In this document: positions 54,036 through 63,135 of the stretch, piece after piece
Layout of the letters: each line of letters begins with the position of its first letter
How positions within the stretch are numbered: position 1 is the first letter of the stretch
From: Viridibacterium sp047600765
GTDB taxonomy: Bacteria; Pseudomonadota; Gammaproteobacteria; Burkholderiales; Rhodocyclaceae
NCBI GenBank assembly: GCA_047600765.1
Contig: JASGKF010000001.1
Location: 2,046,001 to 2,110,000 of the forward strand
DNA: 64,000 nt
Direction: 5' to 3'
Program-made: the position numbers and the translations under genes
The notes under the pieces: generated by a model
What the model was told of the DNA's origin: nothing
The model's input: only the letters and a program-made list of their open reading frames with translations
The model's database searches: none

Positions 54036-56417
54036 TCAGGCTGGCAGGCTGCTCAGCAGGCGCGCAATGTCCGTTGCCGGCACGGGGCGCGAGAACAGGT
54101 AGCCCTGATAGGCGTCGCAACCCAGCTCGCGCAGGATTTCGAGCTGGGCCTCGGTCTCGACGCCTTCGGCCACCGTGCGCAGCGTGAGCTTGCGGGCGAG
54201 GGTCTGGATCGCGTCGACGATGGCGCGGTCGTTCTCGTCGGTCTCGATGTCGCCGATGAAGGAACGGTCGATCTTGAGTTTGCGCACTGGCAGGCGCTTG
54301 AGGTAGCTCAGCGAGGAATAGCCGGTACCGAAATCGTCAATCGAGAACTGCACGCCCAGCGCGGTGAGCTGGTGCATGGTGCTGAGGGCGCCTTGCGCGT
54401 CCTGCATCACCATGCTCTCGGTGATTTCGAGTTGCAGGCAGGCGGGGTTACAGCCGCTGGTTTGCAGCGCGCTCTTCACCATGGCGACCAGCGCGGGATC
54501 GGCGAACTGGCGGATAGAGAGATTCACCGCCACCTGCAGCGTGTCGTGCCCCTGGTCCTGCCAGCGCTTCGCCTGACGACAGGCTTCGTTCAGCACCCAT
54601 TCGCCAATCGGCACGATGAGGCCGGTCTCTTCGGCAATCGGGATGAACTGCGCGGGCGGCACGAGAGCCCCCTGCGGCGGCTGCCAGCGCAGCAGCGCTT
54701 CCACCGAGGTGATGTGGCCGCTCTTCAGGTCGACGATGGGCTGGAAGTGCAGCAGGAATTCGCCGTGGGCGAGCGCGTTGCGCAGGCCGGCCTCGGTCTG
54801 CAGGCGGGCGCGGGCGCTGTGCGTCATCGCCGAGGTGAATTGTTCGATGGTGTTGCCGCCCACGTCTTTGGCTTGATACATCGCCATGTCGGCATGGCGC
54901 AGCAGTGACTCACCGGTGTCGCCATCCAGCGGGTACACGCTCATGCCGATGCTGGCGCTGCTGTTGATGATGTGACCTTCCAGCGTCACGGGTTGCGCCA
55001 GCGCGTGCAGGATCTTGCGTGCCACGGGCTGCACATCGTCGAGGCTGGCCATGTCGCTGAGCACCACCACGAATTCGTCGCCGCCCATGCGCGCCACGGT
55101 GTCGCCGGGGCGCACACACTCGCTGAGACGCCGGCCGGTCTCCTGCAACAACAGGTCGCCCTTGCTGTGGCCCAGGCTGTCGTTGATGGTTTTGAAGCGG
55201 TCGAGGTCCAGCATCAGCACGGCGGCCATGCGGTGCGCGCGGTGGGCGTAGATCAGCGCCTGATCGAGCCGGTCGTGCATGAGGTTGCGATTGGCCAGGC
55301 CGGTCAGGTTGTCGTAGTTGGCCTGGCGCTCCAGCGCAGCATGGGTGCGTGACAGCTCGGCGTGCTGCGTCTGCAGCGAACGGGCGAGGCGGTCCAGCGC
55401 ACTCATCACCTTGCCCAGCTCCCCGCGCGGGTAGTCGGGGCCGATCTCGGTGTCGAAGCTGCCCTGGTCGAGGTGCGAGATGGCCGTCATCAGGCGCGCC
55501 GTCTGCCGCCGTACGGCAAATTCGGCGAGTGCCGCCGCAGCGAGGAAGAGCACTGCCGAAATCGCCAGCATGCCCAGCAGGGTGCGCTTGAACTGGCTGT
55601 CCACCTGTGAGTACAGCTCTACCTCGGGCAGGCTGAGGCCAAGGCGCAAGCCCGCGTCGTGGCTGCGCGGCAGGGTGGCCGTAGCCCAGATACGCGCTTC
55701 GCGGCCCGTGCCCAGGGTGTGCACGGTGCCGGCCTTGTCCGCCAGCAACAGTTTGTCCTGTTCCGGCGTTGATTGCGGGCGGGCGTCGGGGCCGGTGAAG
55801 CCACCGGGCTCGCGCAGGATCAGGTTGCCATTCCCATCCCAGATCTGCAGGCCCATGTTGGGGTAGGGCAGGCTGGGTGTGACGGACTGGCCGTAAGCCT
55901 CCAGATTGAGCGAGGCCAGCAGCACGAACTTGAGGTCGCCACCTTCGTCGCGCACCGGGTAAGCAATCTGCAGCACGCCCTTGCCGGTGAGGCGGCCGAA
56001 CACGGGCTCCACCACGTGGCGGCGCGAGATCACGGCGCGCTTGAAGTACTGGCGGTCGTTGAGGTCCAGTTTGCGGCCGCTGCGCAGCGAATCGCAGTGG
56101 AGCATGCCGTCGGAGCGGATGGTTAGCAGACCCGTGTATTGCGGGTGTTCCTGCAGCACGGTGGCGAGGAATTCGGAACAGGCGGTCTTGTCGTTGCTGG
56201 AAAGCACCGGCACGCGGCCGAGGCCGAACAGCAGCTGGGCGGTGCCGGACACCTTGTCGTCGAGATCCTGGGCGACGCTGTCGGCGCGTGCCACCAGCTG
56301 CGCGCGTGCCTGCTCCAGCGCGACTGCGCGTTGCTGCAGCAACAGCCAGACGACCGTCAGCAGCGGCAGGAAGGTCGCCGCCAGTACCAGCCACAGGATG
56401 CGCGCGCGCAGGCTCAT
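54036..56417 (-). CDS. Membrane dCache/HAMP-GGDEF-EAL protein
   Basis: 793 residues. Two membrane helices (near residues 8-27 and 285-305) enclose a periplasmic sensor region of the Cache type (SLNLEAYGQSVTPSLPY, SGRKLDLNDRQYFKRAV). A HAMP-like segment follows, then an intact GGDEF (RMGGDEFVVVL) and an intact EAL (VEALLRW, NLSIRQF, LEITESMV, DDFGTGYSS, KIDRSFI, EGVETE). It may make or break c-di-GMP in response to a periplasmic ligand. A start at ATG 56417 is used. A short open frame whose stop overlaps this ATG lies upstream. Confidence 0.92.
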   Translation of the reverse strand: MSLRARILWLVLAATFLPLLTVVWLLLQQRAVALEQARAQLVARADSVAQDLDDKVSGTAQLLFGLGRVPVLSSNDKTACSEFLATVLQEHPQYTGLLTIRSDGMLHCDSLRSGRKLDLNDRQYFKRAVISRRHVVEPVFGRLTGKGVLQIAYPVRDEGGDLKFVLLASLNLEAYGQSVTPSLPYPNMGLQIWDGNGNLILREPGGFTGPDARPQSTPEQDKLLLADKAGTVHTLGTGREARIWATATLPRSHDAGLRLGLSLPEVELYSQVDSQFKRTLLGMLAISAVLFLAAAALAEFAVRRQTARLMTAISHLDQGSFDTEIGPDYPRGELGKVMSALDRLARSLQTQHAELSRTHAALERQANYDNLTGLANRNLMHDRLDQALIYAHRAHRMAAVLMLDLDRFKTINDSLGHSKGDLLLQETGRRLSECVRPGDTVARMGGDEFVVVLSDMASLDDVQPVARKILHALAQPVTLEGHIINSSASIGMSVYPLDGDTGESLLRHADMAMYQAKDVGGNTIEQFTSAMTHSARARLQTEAGLRNALAHGEFLLHFQPIVDLKSGHITSVEALLRWQPPQGALVPPAQFIPIAEETGLIVPIGEWVLNEACRQAKRWQDQGHDTLQVAVNLSIRQFADPALVAMVKSALQTSGCNPACLQLEITESMVMQDAQGALSTMHQLTALGVQFSIDDFGTGYSSLSYLKRLPVRKLKIDRSFIGDIETDENDRAIVDAIQTLARKLTLRTVAEGVETEAQLEILRELGCDAYQGYLFSRPVPATDIARLLSSLPA

Positions 56418-56500
56418 GCTGCCAACCCCGCGTCCGCAGGGCATCGCGACCGCTGTGTGGCGGCCGGCTGGCTGGTCATCAGGCTGCGGATTGCCCGCAT
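56414..56500 (-). CDS. Possible short leader peptide ahead of the GGDEF-EAL gene
   Basis: A 28-codon frame (MRAIRSLMTSQPAATQ...) starts with a GGAG box 9 bases upstream and ends in TGA that overlaps the ATG of the GGDEF-EAL gene (ATGA). It could couple translation. No homologue is recognised, and in GC-rich DNA such a frame can arise by chance. Confidence 0.2.
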   Translation of the reverse strand: MRAIRSLMTSQPAATQRSRCPADAGLAA

Positions 56501-56803
56501 CGCGTCTTTCTCCGGCAATTTCATGTCGCGCCCTGTCCGGCGCGGGTAGACAGTGTTTACGACACTCCTGCGGCCGACATGACAGCCGGGAACATTGCCT
56601 GCCGGCCAATTCTGCACCGCACCACGGTCTGCCCTTCAAAACTTGTGTGACGCGCTGTGCGATACGCCGCATGTGACCGATAACACGCCGCTCGTAATGT
56701 TTTCGCCGGTTTTTACATTTCGAGAGATTCTGGCGTCAGTCTTTTACCTACACTCCGCTCTGGGCTCGCCGCCTCACACGCAAAAAGCAGGATCGGAGAA
56801 GAC
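56418..56803. other. Divergent intergenic region between the GGDEF-EAL gene and pectate lyase
   Basis: 386 bases. Apart from the short minus-strand frame at 56414-56500 I see no gene. The right half turns AT-richer (around 56690-56755) and should carry the promoter of the pectate lyase gene. No operator, hairpin or RNA structure stands out. Confidence 0.5.
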
Positions 56804-58615
56804 ATGAAGCAGCATTGGCAAGCAGGGCTCCTGGCCCTGACGATGGCCACCCTTGTGGTCGGGTGTGGTGGTGGCGGAGGTGGCGGTGGGGCAGCTGCTT
56901 CAGCGGCGTCTTCGAGCAGCAGCGTGGCGTCTTCGAGCAGCAGCGTGGCGTCTTCGGCCAGCAGTTCGGCGGCTTCGTCGCTCAGTTCGTCGGCAGCCTC
57001 CAGCAGTTCCTCCTCCGTGGCTGCGTCCTCCTCTTCTTCGTCCGTTACGTCGTCCAGCAGCTCGTCGAGCTCTTCGGTCGCCAGCAGCGCAGCCAGCTCG
57101 TCCTCCAGCGTCAGCACCAGCATCACCTCGCTCGGCGCCACCGGCTGGGCCACGGTCGGCACCAACAATCTCGGCACGACCGGCACCACCGGCGGCCATG
57201 GCGCGGCCAGCAGCAAGACCTACACGGTCAGCAACCGCAACGAGCTGGTCCAGGCGCTCTACGGCAACACCGCGGTCATCAACACCGATGGCAGCATCGC
57301 CAGCGGCACCCTGGATGCCAGCAAGAAGATCATCTACGTGTCGGGCACCATCAGCCTCAACGTCAACAAGGCGCTGACCGAGCTGACCGCCGACAACTAT
57401 GTTGCCAACACCAACTCGGGCGGTTGCGCGGCCAACGGCGTCAGCTACACCTCGGGCACCTACACCACCGAAAGCAGCTTCTGGACTGCCTACTACGCGG
57501 CCTACAAACCCAGCGTGTGGGGGCTCTCGTCGGAGCCCAGTGGCACAGCCGAGGATGCACGCGTCTGCTACGCCGCCCTGCAGAAGAAGGTGGTGTTCCT
57601 GAGCATCCCGTCCAACACGTCGATCATCGGCATCGGCTCTACGGCCAAGATCATCCACGGCACCCTGGCCATCGGCCCATCGAGCAGTTCGCCGGTCAAC
57701 AACATCGTCATCCGTAACATCGTCTTCGAAGACTCGTTCGACTTCTTCCCGCAATGGGATCCGACCGACTCTGGCACGGGTCGCTGGAACTCGGCCTACG
57801 ACAATGTCGCGGTGATGTACGCCACCCACGTCTGGCTCGACCACAACGAGTTCAGCGACGGCGACGGCACGCGCTACGACGCCAACTACCCCTCGCCTTT
57901 CACCGAGACCTACAACGGCGTCAACTACGGCAGCTCGGCCAATGCCAACCTGTTCCACGTGCAGCATCACGATGGCCTGTCGGACGTCACCAAGAACGCC
58001 AACTACGTGACCTCGTCGTACAACTACTACCACGACCACGACAAGTCGCTGCTCATCGGTGGTACCGACACGGCCAGCCTCACCGCCGAGAACCCGGCGG
58101 CGCTGAAGATCAGCTTCCACCACAACTGGTTCAAGAACCTGCGCCAGCGCCAGCCGCGCGTGCGCTACGGCATGGTGCACATCTACAACAACTACTTCAG
58201 CGGCAGCACCAGCGCGACCAACTACGCCTGGTCCGCCGGCTGGGTGGCAGCACAAGGCGGCAAGATCTACGTCGAGAACAATGTGGCGGTTATTACCGGG
58301 GGCACAGCCAGCAACGTCTACAGCGGCTCGTCGAGCAGCAGCAAGGTAACGAGCTGCGCCGCGCTGTCGGGCATGTTCACGGAGTACTGCTCGGCCTACG
58401 CTTACCACTCGGGCAACCTGCTCAATGGCAGTGCGCTCGATGTCAGTGGCGTATCAGTGACCAATGTCACCACCACCACCACGCCGTTCTTCGCCACCGG
58501 CGCGAGCAGCGGGGCACCGACGGCTACGCCAGCTAGCTTCTACAGCTACACGCTGGACAGCACGACGGGTCTCGCTACCTCGGTGCAGGCAAGTGCGGGT
58601 GTGGGCAAGCTCTGA
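56804..58615 (+). CDS. Pectate lyase lipoprotein (PL1 family)
   Basis: 603 residues. The lipobox LVVGC (C21) is followed by eight Gly, then a Ser/Ala/Val linker to residue 105. The PL1 fold follows: SNRNELVQALYG, IIYVSGTISL, SNTSIIGIGSTAKIIHG, the calcium-site WLDHNEFSDGDG, VQHHDGLSDVTKNANYVTSSYNYYHDHDKSLLIGG and the catalytic RQRQPRVRYGMVHIYNNYF. It cleaves polygalacturonate by beta-elimination. It is surface or periplasmic and tethered. GGAGAAGAC precedes the ATG. It is monocistronic, ending at the 58634 terminator. Confidence 0.93.
   Translation: MKQHWQAGLLALTMATLVVGCGGGGGGGGAAASAASSSSSVASSSSSVASSASSSAASSLSSSAASSSSSSVAASSSSSSVTSSSSSSSSSVASSAASSSSSVSTSITSLGATGWATVGTNNLGTTGTTGGHGAASSKTYTVSNRNELVQALYGNTAVINTDGSIASGTLDASKKIIYVSGTISLNVNKALTELTADNYVANTNSGGCAANGVSYTSGTYTTESSFWTAYYAAYKPSVWGLSSEPSGTAEDARVCYAALQKKVVFLSIPSNTSIIGIGSTAKIIHGTLAIGPSSSSPVNNIVIRNIVFEDSFDFFPQWDPTDSGTGRWNSAYDNVAVMYATHVWLDHNEFSDGDGTRYDANYPSPFTETYNGVNYGSSANANLFHVQHHDGLSDVTKNANYVTSSYNYYHDHDKSLLIGGTDTASLTAENPAALKISFHHNWFKNLRQRQPRVRYGMVHIYNNYFSGSTSATNYAWSAGWVAAQGGKIYVENNVAVITGGTASNVYSGSSSSSKVTSCAALSGMFTEYCSAYAYHSGNLLNGSALDVSGVSVTNVTTTTTPFFATGASSGAPTATPASFYSYTLDSTTGLATSVQASAGVGKL
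56890..57120 (+). repeat. Ser/Ala/Val linker of the pectate lyase lipoprotein
   Basis: About 75 codons of Ser with interspersed Ala and Val follow the poly-Gly run. Within it a 24-base unit encoding SSSSSVAS-like sequence is directly repeated (near 56906-56950), which could change length by recombination. Confidence 0.8.
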
Positions 58616-58633
58616 CGGCCGCGCATCTTCAAG

Positions 58634-58661
58634 AAAAAGCCCCGCGACAGCGGGGCTTTTT
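58634..58661. terminator. Bidirectional intrinsic terminator between pectate lyase and fdhD
   Basis: A 7-bp stem (GCCCCGC and GCGGGGC, 58639-58645 and 58650-58656) with loop GACA, flanked by A5 and T5, lies between the convergent genes. Confidence 0.9.
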
Positions 58662-58664
58662 CAT

Positions 58665-59435
58665 TCATGCACGTTCGCTATATACCGTCATTGCCTCGCC
58701 ACGTGCGAAGCCGATCAGGGTGATGCCCGCCTCCTGCGCCAGCGCAATTGCACGTGCCGACGGTGCCGAGATCGCCGCCACCAGTGGAATGTTTGCGCTC
58801 GCAGCCTTGTGCAGCATCTCGTAGGACGCACGCGAAGTCAGCAGCAGCACACTGCGCGACCAGTCGCCCGCCTGCATCGCACCGACGAGCTTGTCGAGCG
58901 CGTTGTGACGACCGATGTCTTCGCGCACCAGCAGCTGACCGTCCTGCCACAGCGCCGCCGCGTGCACGGCACCCGTCGCATGGTTCAGCGCTTGCTGCGC
59001 CTGCATGGCCGCAAAGCCGCGCTGCACATCGCCCGGCGCCAGCATCACGCTGCGCGTCACGCGCGCAATCGGCCGGATCGCCTGCTCCAGTGACTCCGCA
59101 CCGCACAGGCCACAACCCGTGCGCCCCGCCAGCGAGCGACGCATCTCCTTGAGCGCCACCATGCGCCGTTCCGGAATCTGCATCGATACACACAGGCCCT
59201 TGTCCGTCTCGCTGATTTCGATATCGCGCAGCTCCGCAGCCTGCTCGACGATGCCCTCGGTCAGCGAGAAACCGCGCGCGAAATCTTCGAGGTCCTGCGG
59301 GCTGGCCATCATCACGGCATGCGACACACCGTTGTAGCAGAGCGCCACGGCGACCTCCTCGGCTACGCATTCGTCGATGCGGCGCTGACCCTGTGCGTCG
59401 ATGCGCTGGGCATCCAGTTGGCGAACAGCTTTCAT
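58665..59435 (-). CDS. fdhD: FdhD, sulfurtransferase for molybdoenzymes
   Basis: 256 residues. The sulfur-carrier cysteines are in GCGLCG (C108 and C111), as in E. coli C121/C124. EDIGRHNALDKLVGA and TSRASYEM are conserved cofactor-binding segments. It passes sulfur from IscS to the molybdenum cofactor of formate dehydrogenase-type enzymes, here probably the YdeP-like protein in the same operon. Its ATG overlaps the stop of the small winged-helix gene upstream (ATGA). Confidence 0.95.
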   Translation of the reverse strand: MKAVRQLDAQRIDAQGQRRIDECVAEEVAVALCYNGVSHAVMMASPQDLEDFARGFSLTEGIVEQAAELRDIEISETDKGLCVSMQIPERRMVALKEMRRSLAGRTGCGLCGAESLEQAIRPIARVTRSVMLAPGDVQRGFAAMQAQQALNHATGAVHAAALWQDGQLLVREDIGRHNALDKLVGAMQAGDWSRSVLLLTSRASYEMLHKAASANIPLVAAISAPSARAIALAQEAGITLIGFARGEAMTVYSERA

Positions 59436-59662
59436 GCCCTGGCTCCCGTGGTGAGCAGCGTGCGGCCCGCATCGGTGAGGAACAGGCAGTCGCGCTTGCC
59501 ATGTGCGCGTCGCTCCACGACACCCAGCGCGCCCAGCTGGCTCACTTCACGCGTCAGTACGCTCATCGACACGTCAAGTTGCTTGCGAAGCATGGCTAAC
59601 GGCACGCCATCGCGGTGGCTGAGGGCCAGCAGGATGCTGGCGTGCAAGTCATTGGTGTTCAT
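59432..59662 (-). CDS. Small winged-helix protein in the fdhD operon
   Basis: 76 residues. It looks like a single winged-helix DNA-binding domain: DGVPLAMLRKQLDVSMSVLTREVSQLGALGVVERRAHGKR followed by a beta-wing and DCLFLTDAGR. It is similar in plan to the MarR or ArsR domain but lacks a sensing part. It overlaps fdhD by 4 bases and starts 5 bases after the upstream gene. It may regulate the operon; the family is not identified. Confidence 0.75.
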   Translation of the reverse strand: MNTNDLHASILLALSHRDGVPLAMLRKQLDVSMSVLTREVSQLGALGVVERRAHGKRDCLFLTDAGRTLLTTGARA

Positions 59663-59667
59663 GGGGG

Positions 59668-60033
59668 TCAAAGTGAGGTTCGCACAGAAACTACGCGGGC
59701 CTTCAGGTCCTGACCAATCACGATCTGCACGCGATAGCCGGCGAAGCCTTCAAAGTAGGTATCCAGATCCTGTTGATGATGACTACCGCGTACGTCGAAT
59801 GAAACGGACAAACCGCTTTCGCCCTGAGGGCGTACGGTTGTTTGTGTCATTGCTCCTGGCGGCAGCTCACCCATCTCTTTCGTAAAACCGCTACCAGTCA
59901 GGATCAGCTTGCCAAGCGTTTCGCCGGAGGCGTTCTCGACACCGATCCGTGGTGGGGTGAAAAACACAAACCAGACGAACCCTGTCACGCAAAGCACAAC
60001 AGAGGCAACGCCGACCCACCAGCATTTCTTCAC
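59668..60033 (-). CDS. Membrane-anchored protein of unknown function in the fdhD operon
   Basis: 121 residues. One N-terminal membrane helix (residues 5-25, Trp/Val/Phe-rich) is followed by a small beta-rich domain (ENASGETLGKLILTGSGFTKE). It starts at GTG 60033 overlapping the YdeP-like stop (GTGA). No catalytic motif is visible and I do not recognise it. Confidence 0.7.
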   Translation of the reverse strand: MKKCWWVGVASVVLCVTGFVWFVFFTPPRIGVENASGETLGKLILTGSGFTKEMGELPPGAMTQTTVRPQGESGLSVSFDVRGSHHQQDLDTYFEGFAGYRVQIVIGQDLKARVVSVRTSL

Positions 60034-62270
60034 AGATCGGCACTCCGTGTCAGCCGCACCGGAATCGACTTCGACGCCGGCGTGCGCGCTTCATCGGCAA
60101 ACGCCGACAGCGGCACCAGCGCATTCGTCTCGGGGAAGTAGCTGGCGAGGCAGCCGTCGGGAATGTCGTACTCGACGAGCAGGAAGCGCGGCGCGGTGCG
60201 CTCGCCGTCGGCCCACACGCTGGTGATGTCCACCCACTCGCCGGCCTTCAGGCCCTGCTTCGCGAGATCGCGTGCATTGATGAAGCACACACGGCGATGG
60301 CCGAACACGCCACGGTAGCGGTCGTCGAGGCCATACACCGTGGTGTTGTACTGGTCGTGACTGCGCACCGTCATCAGGCGGAAGTCGGCCTGTACGGGTT
60401 TTGCCGCAGCGGGCAGCGCATGGCGATGGAAGACGGCGAGCTGGCCCGGCGTGACCCAGCGGCGTTCGCGTGCGCTGTTGCCGAGGTAGAAGCCACCGGG
60501 CGCACGCAGGCGTTCGTTGAACTGCTCGAAGCCATCGACGACCTGCGCGATCTTGTCGCGGATGCGGCTGTAGTCCTCCACCAGCCACAGCCAGGGCGTC
60601 TTGCTGTGCGGCAGGGTGGCGGCGGCGAGGTGCGCGACGATGGCGGGTTCCGACATCAGTGCGGGCGAGGCCGGCGCGTTCATGCCCTGCGAGATGTGCA
60701 CCATGCTCATCGAGTCTTCCACCGTCACACCCTGCGGGCCGCTGGCTTGCACGTCGATCTCGGTGCGGCCCAGGCAGGGCAGGATCAGCGCTTCCTGACC
60801 ATGCACGAGGTGAGAGCGATTGAGCTTGGTTGTCACATGCACGGTCAGCGCGCAGCGGCGCAGCGCTTTCCAGGTCTGTTCGGTGTCCGGCGTCGCGGCG
60901 GCGAAGTTGCCACCCATGGCGAAGAAGACTTTCGCATCGCCGGCCAGCATGGCTTCAATCGCACCCACCACGTCGTGCCCGTGCTTGCGTGGCGGCGCAA
61001 AGTCGAAGGCCGCGCCGAGCTTGTCGAGAAAGGCTTCGCTGGGCTTCTCGTAGATGCCCATGGTGCGGTCGCCCTGCACGTTGGAGTGACCACGCACCGG
61101 GCAGGCGCCGGCACCCGGCTTGCCGATGTTGCCGCGTACCAGCAGCAGGTTCACCAGCATCTGTATGGTCGCCACAGAATGCTTGTGCTGCGTGATGCCC
61201 ATGCCCCAGGTGACGATGCTGGCGCGGCTCGTGATGTAGATGTCGGCGGCTTCGCGGATCTGCGCGACAGTCAGTCCGCTCGCCGCCTCGATGGCGCTCC
61301 AGCTCTCGGCCAGCACTTCGCGGCGCAGCTCGCCGAAGCCTTCCGTGTGCTCGGCAATGAAGGGCACGTCTTCGGCGCCCGCTTCCAGCACGGCCTTGAC
61401 GAGGCCCTTGGCCACCGCGAGGTCGCCCCCGATCTGCAGCTGGTAGTAATGCGTCGCCAGCTTCGTCTCGCCGCCCAGCAACTCCAGCGGATGCTTGGGG
61501 TCGGCGAAGCGCTCCAGCCCGCGCTCGCGCAGCGGGTTGAAGACCACGATGCGGCAACCACGCTTCGCCGCATCGCGCAGCTCGGCCAGCATGCGTGGGT
61601 GATTGGTGCCCGGGTTCTGGCCGAAGATGAAGATGGCCTCGGCCTGCGTGAAATCGTCCAGCGTCACCGTGCCCTTGCCGACACCGATCTGCGGCTTCAT
61701 CGCCACGCCTGAGGGCTCGTGACACATGTTCGAGCAGTCCGGCAGGTTGTTGGTGCCGAACTCGCGGATGAACAGCTGGTACAGAAACGCCGCCTCGTTC
61801 GAAGTGCGGCCCGAGGTGTAGAACACCGCTTCGTCGGGGCTCGCCAGCGCATTGAGGTGCTGCGCGACCAGCGCAAAGGCTTCCTCCCACGCAACCGGCA
61901 CATAGCGATCGCTCGCTGCGTCGTAACGCATAGGCTCGGTCAGCCGGCCATGTTGCTCCAGCGAGTAATCGTCCTGCGCCATCAGCGCCGTCACCGTGTG
62001 CTGCGCGAACAGCTCGCGCGTCACGCGATGCGCCGTCGCCTCGGCCGCCACGGCCTTCACGCCGTTCTCGCAGAACTCGAAGCTCGAATGCTGGTTGCGG
62101 TCCGGCCAGGCGCAGCCGGGGCAGTCGAAACCCTCGGGCTGGTTGGCATGCCGCATCGTCGTCACGCCCTTGGCAACGATCTGCTGTTCCTGCAGCGCCG
62201 CAAGCGAAGCTTTGAGGGCATCGAGCCCGCCGGCGGGCTTGGTGTAAACGGCAATCCGTTTGCTGCGCAT
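60030..62270 (-). CDS. YdeP-like molybdopterin oxidoreductase
   Basis: 746 residues. The start holds the conserved DCPGCAWPDRNQHSSFEFCENG (C50, C53, C67). The molybdopterin part includes FYTSGRTSNEAAFLYQL, NMCHEPSG, and IFGQNPGTNHPRML; the C-terminal cap contains RSHDQYNTTVYG. It belongs to the FdhF-related YdeP family, whose reaction is not known; E. coli YdeP supports acid resistance. The Cys in NMCHEP probably ligates Mo. The start at 62270 is judged from the family N-terminus. It leads a four-gene overlapping operon ending in fdhD. Confidence 0.93.
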   Translation of the reverse strand: MRSKRIAVYTKPAGGLDALKASLAALQEQQIVAKGVTTMRHANQPEGFDCPGCAWPDRNQHSSFEFCENGVKAVAAEATAHRVTRELFAQHTVTALMAQDDYSLEQHGRLTEPMRYDAASDRYVPVAWEEAFALVAQHLNALASPDEAVFYTSGRTSNEAAFLYQLFIREFGTNNLPDCSNMCHEPSGVAMKPQIGVGKGTVTLDDFTQAEAIFIFGQNPGTNHPRMLAELRDAAKRGCRIVVFNPLRERGLERFADPKHPLELLGGETKLATHYYQLQIGGDLAVAKGLVKAVLEAGAEDVPFIAEHTEGFGELRREVLAESWSAIEAASGLTVAQIREAADIYITSRASIVTWGMGITQHKHSVATIQMLVNLLLVRGNIGKPGAGACPVRGHSNVQGDRTMGIYEKPSEAFLDKLGAAFDFAPPRKHGHDVVGAIEAMLAGDAKVFFAMGGNFAAATPDTEQTWKALRRCALTVHVTTKLNRSHLVHGQEALILPCLGRTEIDVQASGPQGVTVEDSMSMVHISQGMNAPASPALMSEPAIVAHLAAATLPHSKTPWLWLVEDYSRIRDKIAQVVDGFEQFNERLRAPGGFYLGNSARERRWVTPGQLAVFHRHALPAAAKPVQADFRLMTVRSHDQYNTTVYGLDDRYRGVFGHRRVCFINARDLAKQGLKAGEWVDITSVWADGERTAPRFLLVEYDIPDGCLASYFPETNALVPLSAFADEARTPASKSIPVRLTRSADL

Positions 62271-62397
62271 GGGGGAGCTTCCACTTGGCGATGGCGCATT
62301 GTCGGCGGCCATCGCCCGCCTCGCAATACGTGTTTTGACGGTGGCGGCCAACGTATCATCCTGCTGACGCAACCGTTGCACCGAGGCCGCACCGCCC

Positions 62398-63054
62398 ATG
62401 AGCTCACGCTACGACTTCAGCCCTTACGATTTCATCCTTTTCGATCTTGACGGCACCATCAGCGACCCCATCGAAGGCATAGGCCGCTCCATCAACCACG
62501 CGCTCGAACACTTTGGCTACGCCCCGCTGGATCGCGCCGCGCAAGTACCCTGGATAGGCCCGCCCCTGTTCCACAGCTTCAAGGCCCACACCGGCGTCGA
62601 CGACGAAACCCACATCAAGGCACTGATCGCCAAGTACCGCGAGCGCTACGGCGACATCGGCTACGCCGAGAACACGATCTACCCCGGCATCGCCGAAGCG
62701 GTCACAGCACTCGCCGCTGCAGGCATTCCGCTGGGGCTGTGCACCTCCAAGCGCGCCGACTTCGCCGAACGCATCCTCGAGCTGTTCGGCCTGCGCCAGC
62801 ACTTCCAGTTTGTCGATGGCGGCGACATCCACATCGAGAAGTGGGAACAGATGGCGAAACTGCGTGAGCGGGGTGTCGTCAGCGAGCGCTCACTGATGAT
62901 CGGCGATCGCGAATTCGACATGATCGCTGCACACCGTAACGGCCTGTCGGCTGCGGGTGTGTTGTGGGGCTATGGTTCGCGTGAAGAGTTGCGAGCACAC
63001 GCACCGAAGCATCTGCTGACGCATACCAGTGAGCTGTTTACGCTCAAGGCATAG
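62398..63054 (+). CDS. HAD-family phosphatase (phosphoglycolate phosphatase-like)
   Basis: 218 residues. Catalytic Asp pair in ILFDLDGTISDP, motif II Thr/Ser in LGLCTSKRADFAERIL, motif III/IV in MIGDREFDMIAAHRNG. The cap helical region (residues 20-90) matches the Gph/PGP subclass. Its substrate is a small phosphate ester, not defined. It diverges from the YdeP-like gene over 127 bases. Confidence 0.88.
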   Translation: MSSRYDFSPYDFILFDLDGTISDPIEGIGRSINHALEHFGYAPLDRAAQVPWIGPPLFHSFKAHTGVDDETHIKALIAKYRERYGDIGYAENTIYPGIAEAVTALAAAGIPLGLCTSKRADFAERILELFGLRQHFQFVDGGDIHIEKWEQMAKLRERGVVSERSLMIGDREFDMIAAHRNGLSAAGVLWGYGSREELRAHAPKHLLTHTSELFTLKA

Positions 63055-63135
63055 GGCGTCATCGCCTCGCATGACTCGACCACGATGGGTGTATGGGCAC
63101 TTATGCCGCGTGGCGCAATGCGCTTCGCTTGTGCC

